The notes beneath the pieces are model-generated. The model did not search any database, was not told the origin of the DNA, and saw only the letters and a list, made by a program, of their open reading frames with translations. This document shows, in pieces, positions 1 to 5,242 of a DNA stretch of 9,565 nucleotides; position 1 is the stretch's first letter, and every line of letters begins with the position of its first letter. Source of the stretch: Treponema sp. UBA4692 (GTDB lineage Bacteria > Spirochaetota > Spirochaetia > Treponematales > Treponemataceae); contig DHKO01000051.1 of NCBI GenBank assembly GCA_002404895.1, positions 1 to 9,565 on the forward strand, read 5' to 3'. The position numbers and the translations under genes are program-made.

Positions 1-83
1 ACCCAGCCGTTCAATACAACTTTTTTGCCTACGTCAGCCTTTGTAAGCTCGCCGCAAGTTACAGTTCGTTTAGAATTTTCCAT
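1..83 (-). CDS. aspS: Aspartyl-tRNA synthetase, N-terminal fragment (cut by window edge)
   Basis: Only the first 27 codons are in the window; the gene continues past position 1. On the minus strand the ATG at 83-81 opens a frame reading MENSKRTVTCGELTKADVGK and then KVVLNGW. This matches the start of bacterial AspRS, where a Cys-Gly-Glu-Leu motif and a 'VGKxVxLxGWV' strand begin the OB-fold anticodon-binding domain. The enzyme charges tRNA-Asp with aspartate in the cytoplasm. The start is supported by the family's usual N-terminus. A short GGGA lies about 8 nt upstream, a weak ribosome site. It is divergent from the secreted-protein gene at 302. The identification rests on a short stretch, but the motif is characteristic; other OB-fold synthetases (AsnRS, LysRS) have different N-termini. 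Confidence 0.8.
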   Translation of the reverse strand, partial: MENSKRTVTCGELTKADVGKKVVLNGW

Positions 84-213
84 TATATTTTCCCGATGAT
101 TGAGTCTGAACAAAAAAATTTCCGCTCGTTTTCAAGCAAATTTCTTCTGCCAGACAGAAAATTTTTGAATTTATTTTAATGAGATAAGCCTTTTTGTACA
201 ATTATTTTTAATT

Positions 214-243
214 TTCACAATCTGCTGATTTCTGCATTATAAT
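214..243 (+). promoter_or_regulatory. Sigma-70-type promoter of the secreted-protein gene
   Basis: TTCACA (214-219) and a perfect TATAAT (238-243) are separated by 18 bp. Transcription would start near 250 and give a leader of about 50 nt that carries the GGAGG site before the ATG at 302. This is by sequence match only. The rest of 84-301 is AT-rich spacer, and no convincing aspS promoter was found in it. Confidence 0.6.
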
Positions 244-301
244 ATTTTCGATGCGGTTTTATCGCAGATTTTAAGGATAATTTCAATTTTTGGAGGACTT
301 T

Positions 302-673
302 ATGAAAAAGATTTTGACTTTCGGAGCGTTGGCTCTTATTTCGGCAGGAGCTTTCGCTTTTGACTTAGGAGAAATCAAGGGAACATGGCAGGACTCAAAA
401 TGGAACGCGAACTGGACTTTCGAGGCAAACGGAAAAATCACTCTTTCTGACTCAGTTTCAGGAAACGAGATTTTCACTTTTGACGACAGCAACGTTCAGG
501 ATTTCAAACTCAACGCAGGAAAAAGCGGAGTAAGCGTCTCGTTCTCATGCAAGGAGACCGGGCGCGCATACAAATTCACAAAGCCCCTCACGCTCAATTC
601 TGACCTTGACATGCACATTGAGCCAAACTGGACAAGCGAAAGCTACGACGTAAAAATCAAATACCAGAAATAG
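302..673 (+). CDS. Small secreted protein of unknown function, signal peptide
   Basis: A 123-residue protein. The start at 302 is preferred over an in-frame TTG at 290 because GGAGG (292-296) sits 5 nt upstream of this ATG and the protein then begins with a classical signal peptide: Lys-Lys, a hydrophobic core (ILTFGALALISAGAF) and an A-F-A cleavage site around residue 19. The mature part (about 104 residues) has alternating polar and hydrophobic residues with 'GTWQ', 'WTFEANGKITL' and 'KYQK' strands, suggesting a small beta-rich, possibly lipocalin-like fold. That fold is an inference. There is no lipobox cysteine, so it is probably periplasmic or released and not a lipoprotein. It is a single-gene unit with its own promoter and terminator. 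I do not recognise a specific family or function. Confidence 0.8.
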   Translation: MKKILTFGALALISAGAFAFDLGEIKGTWQDSKWNANWTFEANGKITLSDSVSGNEIFTFDDSNVQDFKLNAGKSGVSVSFSCKETGRAYKFTKPLTLNSDLDMHIEPNWTSESYDVKIKYQK

Positions 674-685
674 GCTTTAAAAACA

Positions 686-722
686 AAAACGCAAGGCAAA
701 AAAACTCCGCCTTGCGTTTTTT
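686..722. terminator. Bidirectional rho-independent terminator
   Basis: A perfect 10 bp stem, AACGCAAGGC (688-697) with GCCTTGCGTT (709-718), encloses an 11-nt loop. It is flanked by A-rich sequence on the left and T-rich sequence on the right, so it has a U-tract in both directions. It can serve the secreted-protein gene (plus) and the DUF4190-like gene (minus), whose stop codons face each other. Confidence 0.88.
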
Positions 723-742
723 ATCGTCATGCCAAAATAAAA

Positions 743-982
743 TCAGAGAGCAGCAGCAACAACCCCGAAAATCGCTCCGCCGATTACAAGCGCGATGATA
801 AGGCCGCCGAACAGCGCGATAACGCCGAGAACGAGTCCCCAGATCGCCATCGTCTTATGCGCCTTGTCTTTCCGCCCGACCGCGCCGAACACAATCGCCA
901 AAATTCCGCAGACAACTCCAGCCCAGCCGGTAAATCCGCCAATCAAAGCGATAATTCCCAAAACCAAAGATGCAACAGCCAT
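743..982 (-). CDS. DUF4190-like small integral membrane protein
   Basis: A 79-residue, very hydrophobic protein of two similar halves: 'MAVASLVLGIIALIGG' near residue 1 and 'MAIWGLVLGVIALFGG' near residue 45. Between them is a short basic loop (GRKDKAHKT). The repeated A-SLVLGIIAL-GG helix followed by a 'GILAIVFG' helix is the signature of DUF4190-type proteins, which have no established biochemical role. It probably has three or four membrane segments. The start is fixed by a strong AGGAGG about 8 nt before the ATG. It has its own promoter-like sequence overlapping the 3' end of tetR and ends at the shared terminator, so it can be a single-gene unit, though read-through from tetR is possible. 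Confidence 0.75.
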   Translation of the reverse strand: MAVASLVLGIIALIGGFTGWAGVVCGILAIVFGAVGRKDKAHKTMAIWGLVLGVIALFGGLIIALVIGGAIFGVVAAAL

Positions 983-1039
983 TTTAAAATCCTCCTAAAA
1001 ATTCTAAAAATGCAGGAACGCAAATTAAATTAGAGAATT

Positions 1040-1067
1040 ATTATATCACAAAAGAAAGAGGCAGCAA
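1040..1067 (-). promoter_or_regulatory. Promoter of the DUF4190-like gene
   Basis: On the minus strand, TTGCTG (1067-1062), a 16 bp spacer and TATAAT (1045-1040) form a sigma-70-type promoter. It lies immediately after the tetR stop codon and predicts a leader of about 50 nt that carries the AGGAGG site. Confidence 0.5.
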
Positions 1068-1069
1068 TA

Positions 1070-1711
1070 TTATTTTGTCCGCCATTTTATTTCCATCAAA
1101 ATAAAATCTCTTAAATCCTCGTAAAAATCAACTTTCGGCGGAGCAACCTGAATTCTCTTTACAGCTTCCTGAATCAGAGGATTTTTTTCGCAGCTTGACG
1201 CGCTCGAGCCTGAATAAAAAAGAACATGCAGAAAAAGAGCGTACGCGCTGTCTTTTTCAATTTTGAGCATTTCAGAAAGTTTTCCGCAGAACGCAAAAGC
1301 CGCGTCGTAATATTTTTTCTTGAAGACCGCGAGCCGCTCAATTGTAACGTTTTTTTCTATTATAGAAGTCAAGATTGCAGAATAGCGGAGATATTCCTGA
1401 TTCGCGTTTAAGATTCCCGCCCAGACCTCGGCGACAACTTCCGGCGAATATTTGTTTCCGTCCGGAAAAGCCGCATTTAAAGAAGCGAAGTATCCGTCCA
1501 TTTTCTCTTCGGAAATCGCAAGGAAAATTTCCTCTTTTGTCGTAACGTACTTGTAAAGGTTCGCGCGCGACCAGCCCAAATTTTCAGCAATCGCAGTGAG
1601 CGTAATGTCGCTGAAAGGCATTTTCGAAAAAATAGAGTCAGCGGCAGCCTTAATTTCTTTCATGCGGATTTCTTTTTGTCCGTCAGTTCTGGCACGAATA
1701 AAATCATTCAT
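1070..1711 (-). CDS. TetR-family transcriptional regulator
   Basis: 213 residues from the ATG at 1711. An upstream in-frame TTG at 1747 would add 12 residues, but family members I recall start 'MNDFIRART', so the inner ATG is preferred. Residues 1-65 are the DNA-binding domain, with 'ITLTAIAENLGWSRANLYKY' (37-56) as the helix-turn-helix and 'TTKEEIF' after it. The remaining roughly 150 residues are the helical ligand and dimer domain, not conserved enough to suggest an effector. The divergent neighbour is crcB, about 325 nt away; downstream on the same strand is the DUF4190-like gene, a possible target. No Shine-Dalgarno sequence precedes the ATG. The family assignment is firm; the regulated genes are unknown. 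Confidence 0.87.
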   Translation of the reverse strand: MNDFIRARTDGQKEIRMKEIKAAADSIFSKMPFSDITLTAIAENLGWSRANLYKYVTTKEEIFLAISEEKMDGYFASLNAAFPDGNKYSPEVVAEVWAGILNANQEYLRYSAILTSIIEKNVTIERLAVFKKKYYDAAFAFCGKLSEMLKIEKDSAYALFLHVLFYSGSSASSCEKNPLIQEAVKRIQVAPPKVDFYEDLRDFILMEIKWRTK

Positions 1712-1718
1712 GTCTTTT

Positions 1719-1747
1719 AGGATAACGGATTTTTCGTCAAAGAACAA
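1719..1747 (-). promoter_or_regulatory. Putative promoter of tetR placed for a leaderless mRNA
   Basis: On the minus strand, TTGTTC (1747-1742), 17 bp and TATCCT (1724-1719) end 7 nt before the ATG at 1711. Transcription would start at or next to the initiation codon. The -35 match is weak (3 of 6), so this is a suggestion supported mainly by the absence of a Shine-Dalgarno site and by similar spacing at three other genes. Confidence 0.35.
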
Positions 1748-1894
1748 TAAGCAACATTTTGTAAACTAAAGAGACGCAAGAGAATTATGAAATTTTTTAA
1801 GGAAGTCGTCTAAAGAATATCGCAATGCTGAACAAGAAATCGTCCTCAACGTTCACTTTGACTCAATGCTTCTTTATGGATTTTGAATCAGAAG

Positions 1895-1915
1895 ATTCCG
1901 AATCAAGTTCGGAAT
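1895..1915. repeat. REP-like palindromic hairpin in the tetR-crcB spacer
   Basis: ATTCCGAA (1895-1902) and TTCGGAAT (1908-1915) form a perfect 8 bp inverted repeat around a 5-nt loop, followed by GAC. The surrounding spacer also holds two copies of ATGCTGAA (1825-1832 and 1930-1937) and 'AAAATGACG'. The pattern resembles dispersed intergenic repeats of the 'GTCATTCCGAACTTG...' and 'GTCATGCTGAA...' kind that I recall from several bacterial genomes. There is no U-tract, so it is unlikely to be a terminator. I saw no gene or RNA in the rest of 1748-2035 apart from the two flanking promoters. Confidence 0.45.
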
Positions 1916-2001
1916 GACTTGCGTTCATCATGCTGAATTCAAGGCAAGCAGAAAGGCGCGAGTTCAAAATGACGCCGAAACTTTTACAGGCAAAATCTCT
2001 T

Positions 2002-2028
2002 TTGAAACAAAAAAATTCGCTTTATAAT
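2002..2028 (+). promoter_or_regulatory. Promoter of crcB placed for a leaderless mRNA
   Basis: A perfect TATAAT (2023-2028) ends 7 nt before the crcB ATG. The best -35 candidate is TTGAAA (2002-2007) at a short 15 bp spacing; TTTTGA would lie at 17 bp. There is no Shine-Dalgarno sequence in the 7-nt gap (CGGCTTT), so transcription would start at, or one base before, the ATG. Confidence 0.5.
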
Positions 2029-2035
2029 CGGCTTT

Positions 2036-2446
2036 ATGATTTTGAATATTCTTTCTGTCGCCGCTGGAGGAGCTTTGGGAGCAGCCCTCCGATATTTGAT
2101 TAGCCTTGTTCCGCTAAAAACTGTTTTTCCGTTCCAGACCTTTCTCACAAATCTTATAGGCTGTTTTTTGATTGGTCTTATCGCCTCAGTGGCTTCTGCC
2201 GCCGCTTCCACAGCCGCCAGCTCAGCAAAAAATATTGCGGTTTCGCCATTGCTTGTTCTGTTCCTGAAAACAGGAGTCTGCGGCGGATTCACGACCTTTT
2301 CAACATTCGCCCTTGAAAGCGCAAAGCTCGCGTTTGAATCATCAAAAACAAGCTTCGCAGGAGCCGCCTACATTGTGCTTAGCGTCTCGCTTGGAGTCGG
2401 CTGCGTCTTTCTAGGACAATTTTTAGGAAACAAGATTGCAGGCTAG
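2036..2446 (+). CDS. crcB: Fluoride ion channel CrcB/FluC
   Basis: 136 residues, a normal subunit length for this small four-helix membrane protein, which exports fluoride as a dual-topology dimer with a central Na+. Family motifs are present: 'GGALGAALRY' (11-20), 'TFLTNLIGCFLIG' (35-47) containing the conserved Asn39 and Gly42, and 'TGVCGGFTTFSTF' (79-91) with the phenylalanine-box FTTFSTF. The loop between helices 2 and 3 (about 52-64) is unusually rich in Ala and Ser. One copy is present here; single-gene Fluc forms homodimers, so no partner is required. The start is set by the family N-terminus, since no ribosome site is present. No fluoride riboswitch precedes it. It faces the pfoR-like gene tail to tail. 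Confidence 0.93.
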   Translation: MILNILSVAAGGALGAALRYLISLVPLKTVFPFQTFLTNLIGCFLIGLIASVASAAASTAASSAKNIAVSPLLVLFLKTGVCGGFTTFSTFALESAKLAFESSKTSFAGAAYIVLSVSLGVGCVFLGQFLGNKIAG

Positions 2447-2450
2447 AAGC

Positions 2451-3515
2451 CTAAGCGAGAGTCAAATCGCCTTCTTTTATCCAGCCGAGCTTTCTTAAAA
2501 GAAGCCCGAAAGCCCAGCTCAAAACGCCAGGAAGAACAAAGCAGACAAGCACAAGACCTAGCCAGTCAAGCACAGACGGAGAAATTGCCGAAGCTCCATG
2601 CTTTACGGCAGCCTCAACCGGGCTGAACCAGCCTGCCACAACGCCAATCGGGCCGACAAGTCCGCAAGTTCCCATTCCAGAGGAAACAGCCGCTCCGTTC
2701 ATTTCCATCTTGAAAACGCAAGTCGCAATTGGGCCAGTTATAATAGAAGCAAGCGTAGGCGGAATCCAGATTTTCGGATTCTTGATGATGTTCGGCATCT
2801 GGAGCATTGAAGTTCCAAGTCCCTGGCTCAAAAGTCCGCCCCACTTGTTTTCCTTGAACGAAAGAACCGCGAATCCTACCATCTGCGCGCAGCAGCCAGC
2901 AACAGCAGCGCCTCCAGCCAGCCCCACGAGACCGAAAGCCGCGCAGATAGCAGCCGACGAAATCGGAAGCGTCAAGGCGATTCCAATCACCGCGCTTACG
3001 ATAATTCCCATTGTGAAAGGCTTCAGCTCAGTTGCCCACATTACGATGTGTCCGAGAGAAGCCGCCGCCGCTCCAATATGCTTTGCAGCTAAAACTGTCA
3101 AAAGAGAGCCGATTAAAAGCACAACCGCTGGGGTTACAATAATATCGACCTTTGTTTTTTTGCTCACAAAGCAGCCGCACTCGCACGCCACAATCGCAAT
3201 AACAAGGACTGCAAGAGGACCTCCCGCGCCGCCGGTAACGTTGGCCGCAGAGCCGACAGCCGCAAGAGTGAACAGAACAAGAGCAGGAGCTTTCATCATA
3301 AGCCCGATTCCAGCCGCCATCGCAGCTCCGACAACGTGAGCGTCAGCCGCAAAATTTCCAGCGTCAACAAAAAACTTGAAGAAAGGATTCTCGCCCAGAC
3401 GCAAAAGCTGCTGCCCGAGAGTCTTTACAATCGTTCCAATCAAAAGTGACGCAAACAGCCCCTGCGCCATTCCGCTCATCGCATCAATGCAATATCTTTT
3501 CACATACTTGTTCAT
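2451..3515 (-). CDS. PfoR-type PTS IIC-like membrane protein (PTS_EIIC_2)
   Basis: 354 residues, strongly hydrophobic with about 9 to 10 membrane segments and many small residues. The N-terminus 'MNKYVKRYCIDAMSGMAQGLFASLLIGTI', the central 'ISSAAICAAFGLVGLAGGAAVAGCCAQMVGF' and the 'MNGAAVSSGMGTCGLVGPIGV' stretch near residue 275 fit the PTS_EIIC_2 family, which includes the Clostridium perfringens regulator PfoR and treponemal homologues. These are IIC-like permease domains with no attached IIA or IIB domain, and none is encoded nearby, so sugar phosphotransfer is not supported; substrate and role are unknown. It follows the ACT-domain gene by 53 nt with no terminator, so the two are probably co-transcribed. 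The ribosome site is weak (CCGGA). No terminator is visible before the convergent crcB. Confidence 0.8.
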   Translation of the reverse strand: MNKYVKRYCIDAMSGMAQGLFASLLIGTIVKTLGQQLLRLGENPFFKFFVDAGNFAADAHVVGAAMAAGIGLMMKAPALVLFTLAAVGSAANVTGGAGGPLAVLVIAIVACECGCFVSKKTKVDIIVTPAVVLLIGSLLTVLAAKHIGAAAASLGHIVMWATELKPFTMGIIVSAVIGIALTLPISSAAICAAFGLVGLAGGAAVAGCCAQMVGFAVLSFKENKWGGLLSQGLGTSMLQMPNIIKNPKIWIPPTLASIITGPIATCVFKMEMNGAAVSSGMGTCGLVGPIGVVAGWFSPVEAAVKHGASAISPSVLDWLGLVLVCFVLPGVLSWAFGLLLRKLGWIKEGDLTLA

Positions 3516-3568
3516 GATAATTTCCGGATTTTTATTTTTGTGGTTTTTCTGATTTTGGAAATTTCCGG

Positions 3569-3838
3569 CTAGATTCTGTTCATCGAGCTGAAGACTTTTT
3601 CCGCCATGATGTTGATTGAGACTCCCATTTTCTCGCTCTCAACATTCAAAAGGCCTCTGAGCGAGTCAATCGAAACGTCCGCGCCGTCCATGCTCACCAT
3701 CATCATCATGATGAAATTTCCTGACAATATCGTCTGCGTAATATCGGCGATATTGACTTTGTGCTCTGCAAGAAGTGCGCTCACTTTTGCGATGATTCCA
3801 ACTTTGTCGCTTCCAACGACGGTTATAATTGCGTTCAT
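3569..3838 (-). CDS. ACT-domain protein, UPF0237 type
   Basis: 89 residues made almost entirely of one ACT domain: 'MNAIITVVGSDKVGIIAKVSALLAEHKVNIADITQTI' is strand 1, the ligand-loop 'GSDKVGIIAKV' and helix 1, followed by 'FIMMMMVSM' as the second strand and a C-terminal helix/strand. The length and the opening match UPF0237 proteins, small ACT proteins without a catalytic partner that probably bind an amino acid or related ligand as a dimer. It probably heads an operon with the PfoR-like gene. UPF0237 genes are often paired with a DUF711 gene; that partner is absent here. There is no Shine-Dalgarno sequence before the ATG. Confidence 0.85.
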   Translation of the reverse strand: MNAIITVVGSDKVGIIAKVSALLAEHKVNIADITQTILSGNFIMMMMVSMDGADVSIDSLRGLLNVESEKMGVSINIMAEKVFSSMNRI

Positions 3839-3847
3839 AATTTGAAG

Positions 3848-3853
3848 ATTCTA
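3848..3853 (-). promoter_or_regulatory. Putative -10 box of the ACT-pfoR operon
   Basis: On the minus strand TAGAAT (3853-3848) lies 9 nt before the ATG at 3838, so the leader would be about 2 to 3 nt. The -35 region at 17 bp (TTTCCT) is poor. There is no ribosome site. Low-confidence call, listed because it fits the window's leaderless pattern. Confidence 0.3.
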
Positions 3854-3905
3854 ATGATTTTTTAATACTTAGGAAATACGATTGAAGACGCACGTCATTC
3901 AGAAT

Positions 3906-5078
3906 TTATTTCAGGCTCAGCACAATCTGCTCGCCGGTTATTTTCAAAAACTGCTTTATGATTCTGATTGCGTCGTTGCGGATTGAAGAGTCAAGCCGGA
4001 TTGCGGCTTTCAAGATTGCGCCGGCGTTTCTCACAAGTTTTCTTGAAAGCTCGGTGCTTGTTCTCGCCTTTGTCGAGTCCAAAAGAGCAAAAATCGTCTC
4101 AACAAAATTCTCGCGCTGCTTTTTGTCGAGTTTCTCAAACCACTTGTTGAAGCTCCTAAAAAATATCTCGCTTCCGCTTTCAAGCGAGTCTTTCAGGACA
4201 AAATCCGCGCCGCAGACAAGCCACGAGAACGGGTCGTGCTGCATAATGAGCTTTTCCGAGCTAAAAACGACCTTGAAATCATCATAATGATGGAACAACA
4301 TTCCAATCATCGACATCTGCGGAAAAACAGAAATTATTTTTGGCTTTACAGAGCAGAATTTCTCGCTTTCCAAGTCCTTTTCAGAAAATCCCGGGCCGTC
4401 AAAATTGTAGACATTCAAAATTCTTTCTTTTGACTTTTCATCAAGATTCGCCGCTGAATAAACCGCAAGATTTCCGCCTTTCGAGTGTCCGCCTGCGTAA
4501 AACCTGTATTTTTTCAAGGATTTGCTGTTCATCGCGTTGAAAAGATACGAGGCGGAATCTTCCTGGGCAGGCACGCTTTCCATAAACGCAAGGTTGAAGT
4601 CCTCTTTCCAGCCGACTAAAGTGTCGTCAGTTCCGCGAAAAGCGACGAACGCCTTTTTCGCCTTGCCAGAAAATCCGCATTTTGCCTCCTTTTTTTCATC
4701 AAACAAAAAAGTCAGCGCGGAAAACTGCTCCTCGCGCGCCTTGTCGTAGTCATCAACAAAGCCGCAAAGCTGAACACTGCAAAAACGCCTTGAAGAAGCG
4801 CACTTGAACAAAAGCTCCGTCGTGAGCGGATTTATCATAATTCCGAGATTTTTTCGCGTCTCAAAATCGCAAGAATTCTTAAATTTTTGAGAAACTTCAA
4901 GAAGCGTGGAAAAATTTTCAAAATCAGAAGAGACGAGGGAATCAAAATGAAGATACGAAAGCTGGCAGAAAATCAGCGCGTCAACGTTGTTAAAAGCGTT
5001 CTGGCCAAAAGTCAAATCGCCGCGCCAGTCAAGATAATCGAGAATGTTCCGAAAGTCTCCCTTGCCTTTTTCCGCCAT
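3906..5078 (-). CDS. DUF2974 (Mbeg1-like) alpha/beta hydrolase
   Basis: 390 residues from the ATG at 5078. Family members usually open 'M-NILDYLDWRGDL', which fits this start; in-frame ATGs at 5093 and 5171 would add 5 or 31 residues. No signal peptide, so probably cytoplasmic. The lipase-like core has 'AFRGTDDT' (146-153, the FRGT strand of class-3-lipase-like proteins), the nucleophile elbow 'GGHSKGGNLA' (196-205, Ser199), 'NFDGPGF' (225-231, candidate acid Asp227) and 'QHDPFSW' (280-286, candidate His281). The C-terminal 90 residues are helical and basic. The substrate is unknown; the family is annotated only as a probable lipase or esterase. It stands alone: divergent from the PurF-like gene, with the ACT gene about 70 nt downstream and no clear terminator between them. 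Confidence 0.85.
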   Translation of the reverse strand: MAEKGKGDFRNILDYLDWRGDLTFGQNAFNNVDALIFCQLSYLHFDSLVSSDFENFSTLLEVSQKFKNSCDFETRKNLGIMINPLTTELLFKCASSRRFCSVQLCGFVDDYDKAREEQFSALTFLFDEKKEAKCGFSGKAKKAFVAFRGTDDTLVGWKEDFNLAFMESVPAQEDSASYLFNAMNSKSLKKYRFYAGGHSKGGNLAVYSAANLDEKSKERILNVYNFDGPGFSEKDLESEKFCSVKPKIISVFPQMSMIGMLFHHYDDFKVVFSSEKLIMQHDPFSWLVCGADFVLKDSLESGSEIFFRSFNKWFEKLDKKQRENFVETIFALLDSTKARTSTELSRKLVRNAGAILKAAIRLDSSIRNDAIRIIKQFLKITGEQIVLSLK

Positions 5079-5084
5079 ATCAAA

Positions 5085-5090
5085 AGTATA
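5085..5090 (-). promoter_or_regulatory. Putative -10 box placing transcription start at the DUF2974 ATG
   Basis: TATACT (5090-5085 on the minus strand) matches 5 of 6 consensus bases and ends 6 nt before the ATG at 5078, exactly the distance for a leaderless transcript. No good -35 box and no ribosome site were found. A TATTCT further upstream is an alternative that would support the 5093 start instead. Confidence 0.35.
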
Positions 5091-5128
5091 CATTTTTTTC
5101 TGAAAATTAGATAGAATACCGATATTTC

Positions 5129-5145
5129 GCCAGCAAAACACTGGC
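5129..5145. repeat. Short inverted repeat in the DUF2974/purF-like divergent spacer
   Basis: GCCAG (5129-5133) and CTGGC (5141-5145) flank a 7-nt A-rich loop, and a further CTGG half-site follows at 5151-5154. It could be an operator for the divergent genes or a leader hairpin. No protein in the window can be assigned to it. Confidence 0.3.
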
Positions 5146-5242
5146 AAAAACTGGACTTGCCGGTTTTTCACGGCGATTTCTTACAAATTTCCACAGCTTC
5201 CGCGAAAGACGCAGGAACGACCACATTGCAAGAGGCATAAAA

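Noticed and set aside
76..90. TATAAT on the minus strand (TATAATG) at the aspS start codon as a promoter.
   Set aside because: The hexamer overlaps the ATG itself, so any transcript from it would start inside the coding region.
795..998. Open frame on the plus strand antisense to the DUF4190-like gene (67 codons).
   Set aside because: It is rich in Pro, Thr and Ala with no recognisable domain and has no ribosome site. The minus-strand frame has AGGAGG and a family match.
1980..2035. Possible fluoride riboswitch upstream of crcB.
   Set aside because: The conserved GGxGAUGG...CUGAUG-type core is absent, and the -10 box at 2023-2028 leaves no leader to contain it.
2440..2452. Hairpin AGGCT/AGCCT between crcB and the PfoR-like gene as a terminator.
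   Set aside because: The stem is only 5 bp with a 3-nt loop and has no T-tract on either strand.
2710..3339. Long open frame (209 codons) on the plus strand inside the PfoR-like gene.
   Set aside because: It is low-complexity Ala, Pro, Thr and Ile, as expected opposite a Gly/Ala-rich membrane protein. The minus-strand frame has membrane segments and a family match.
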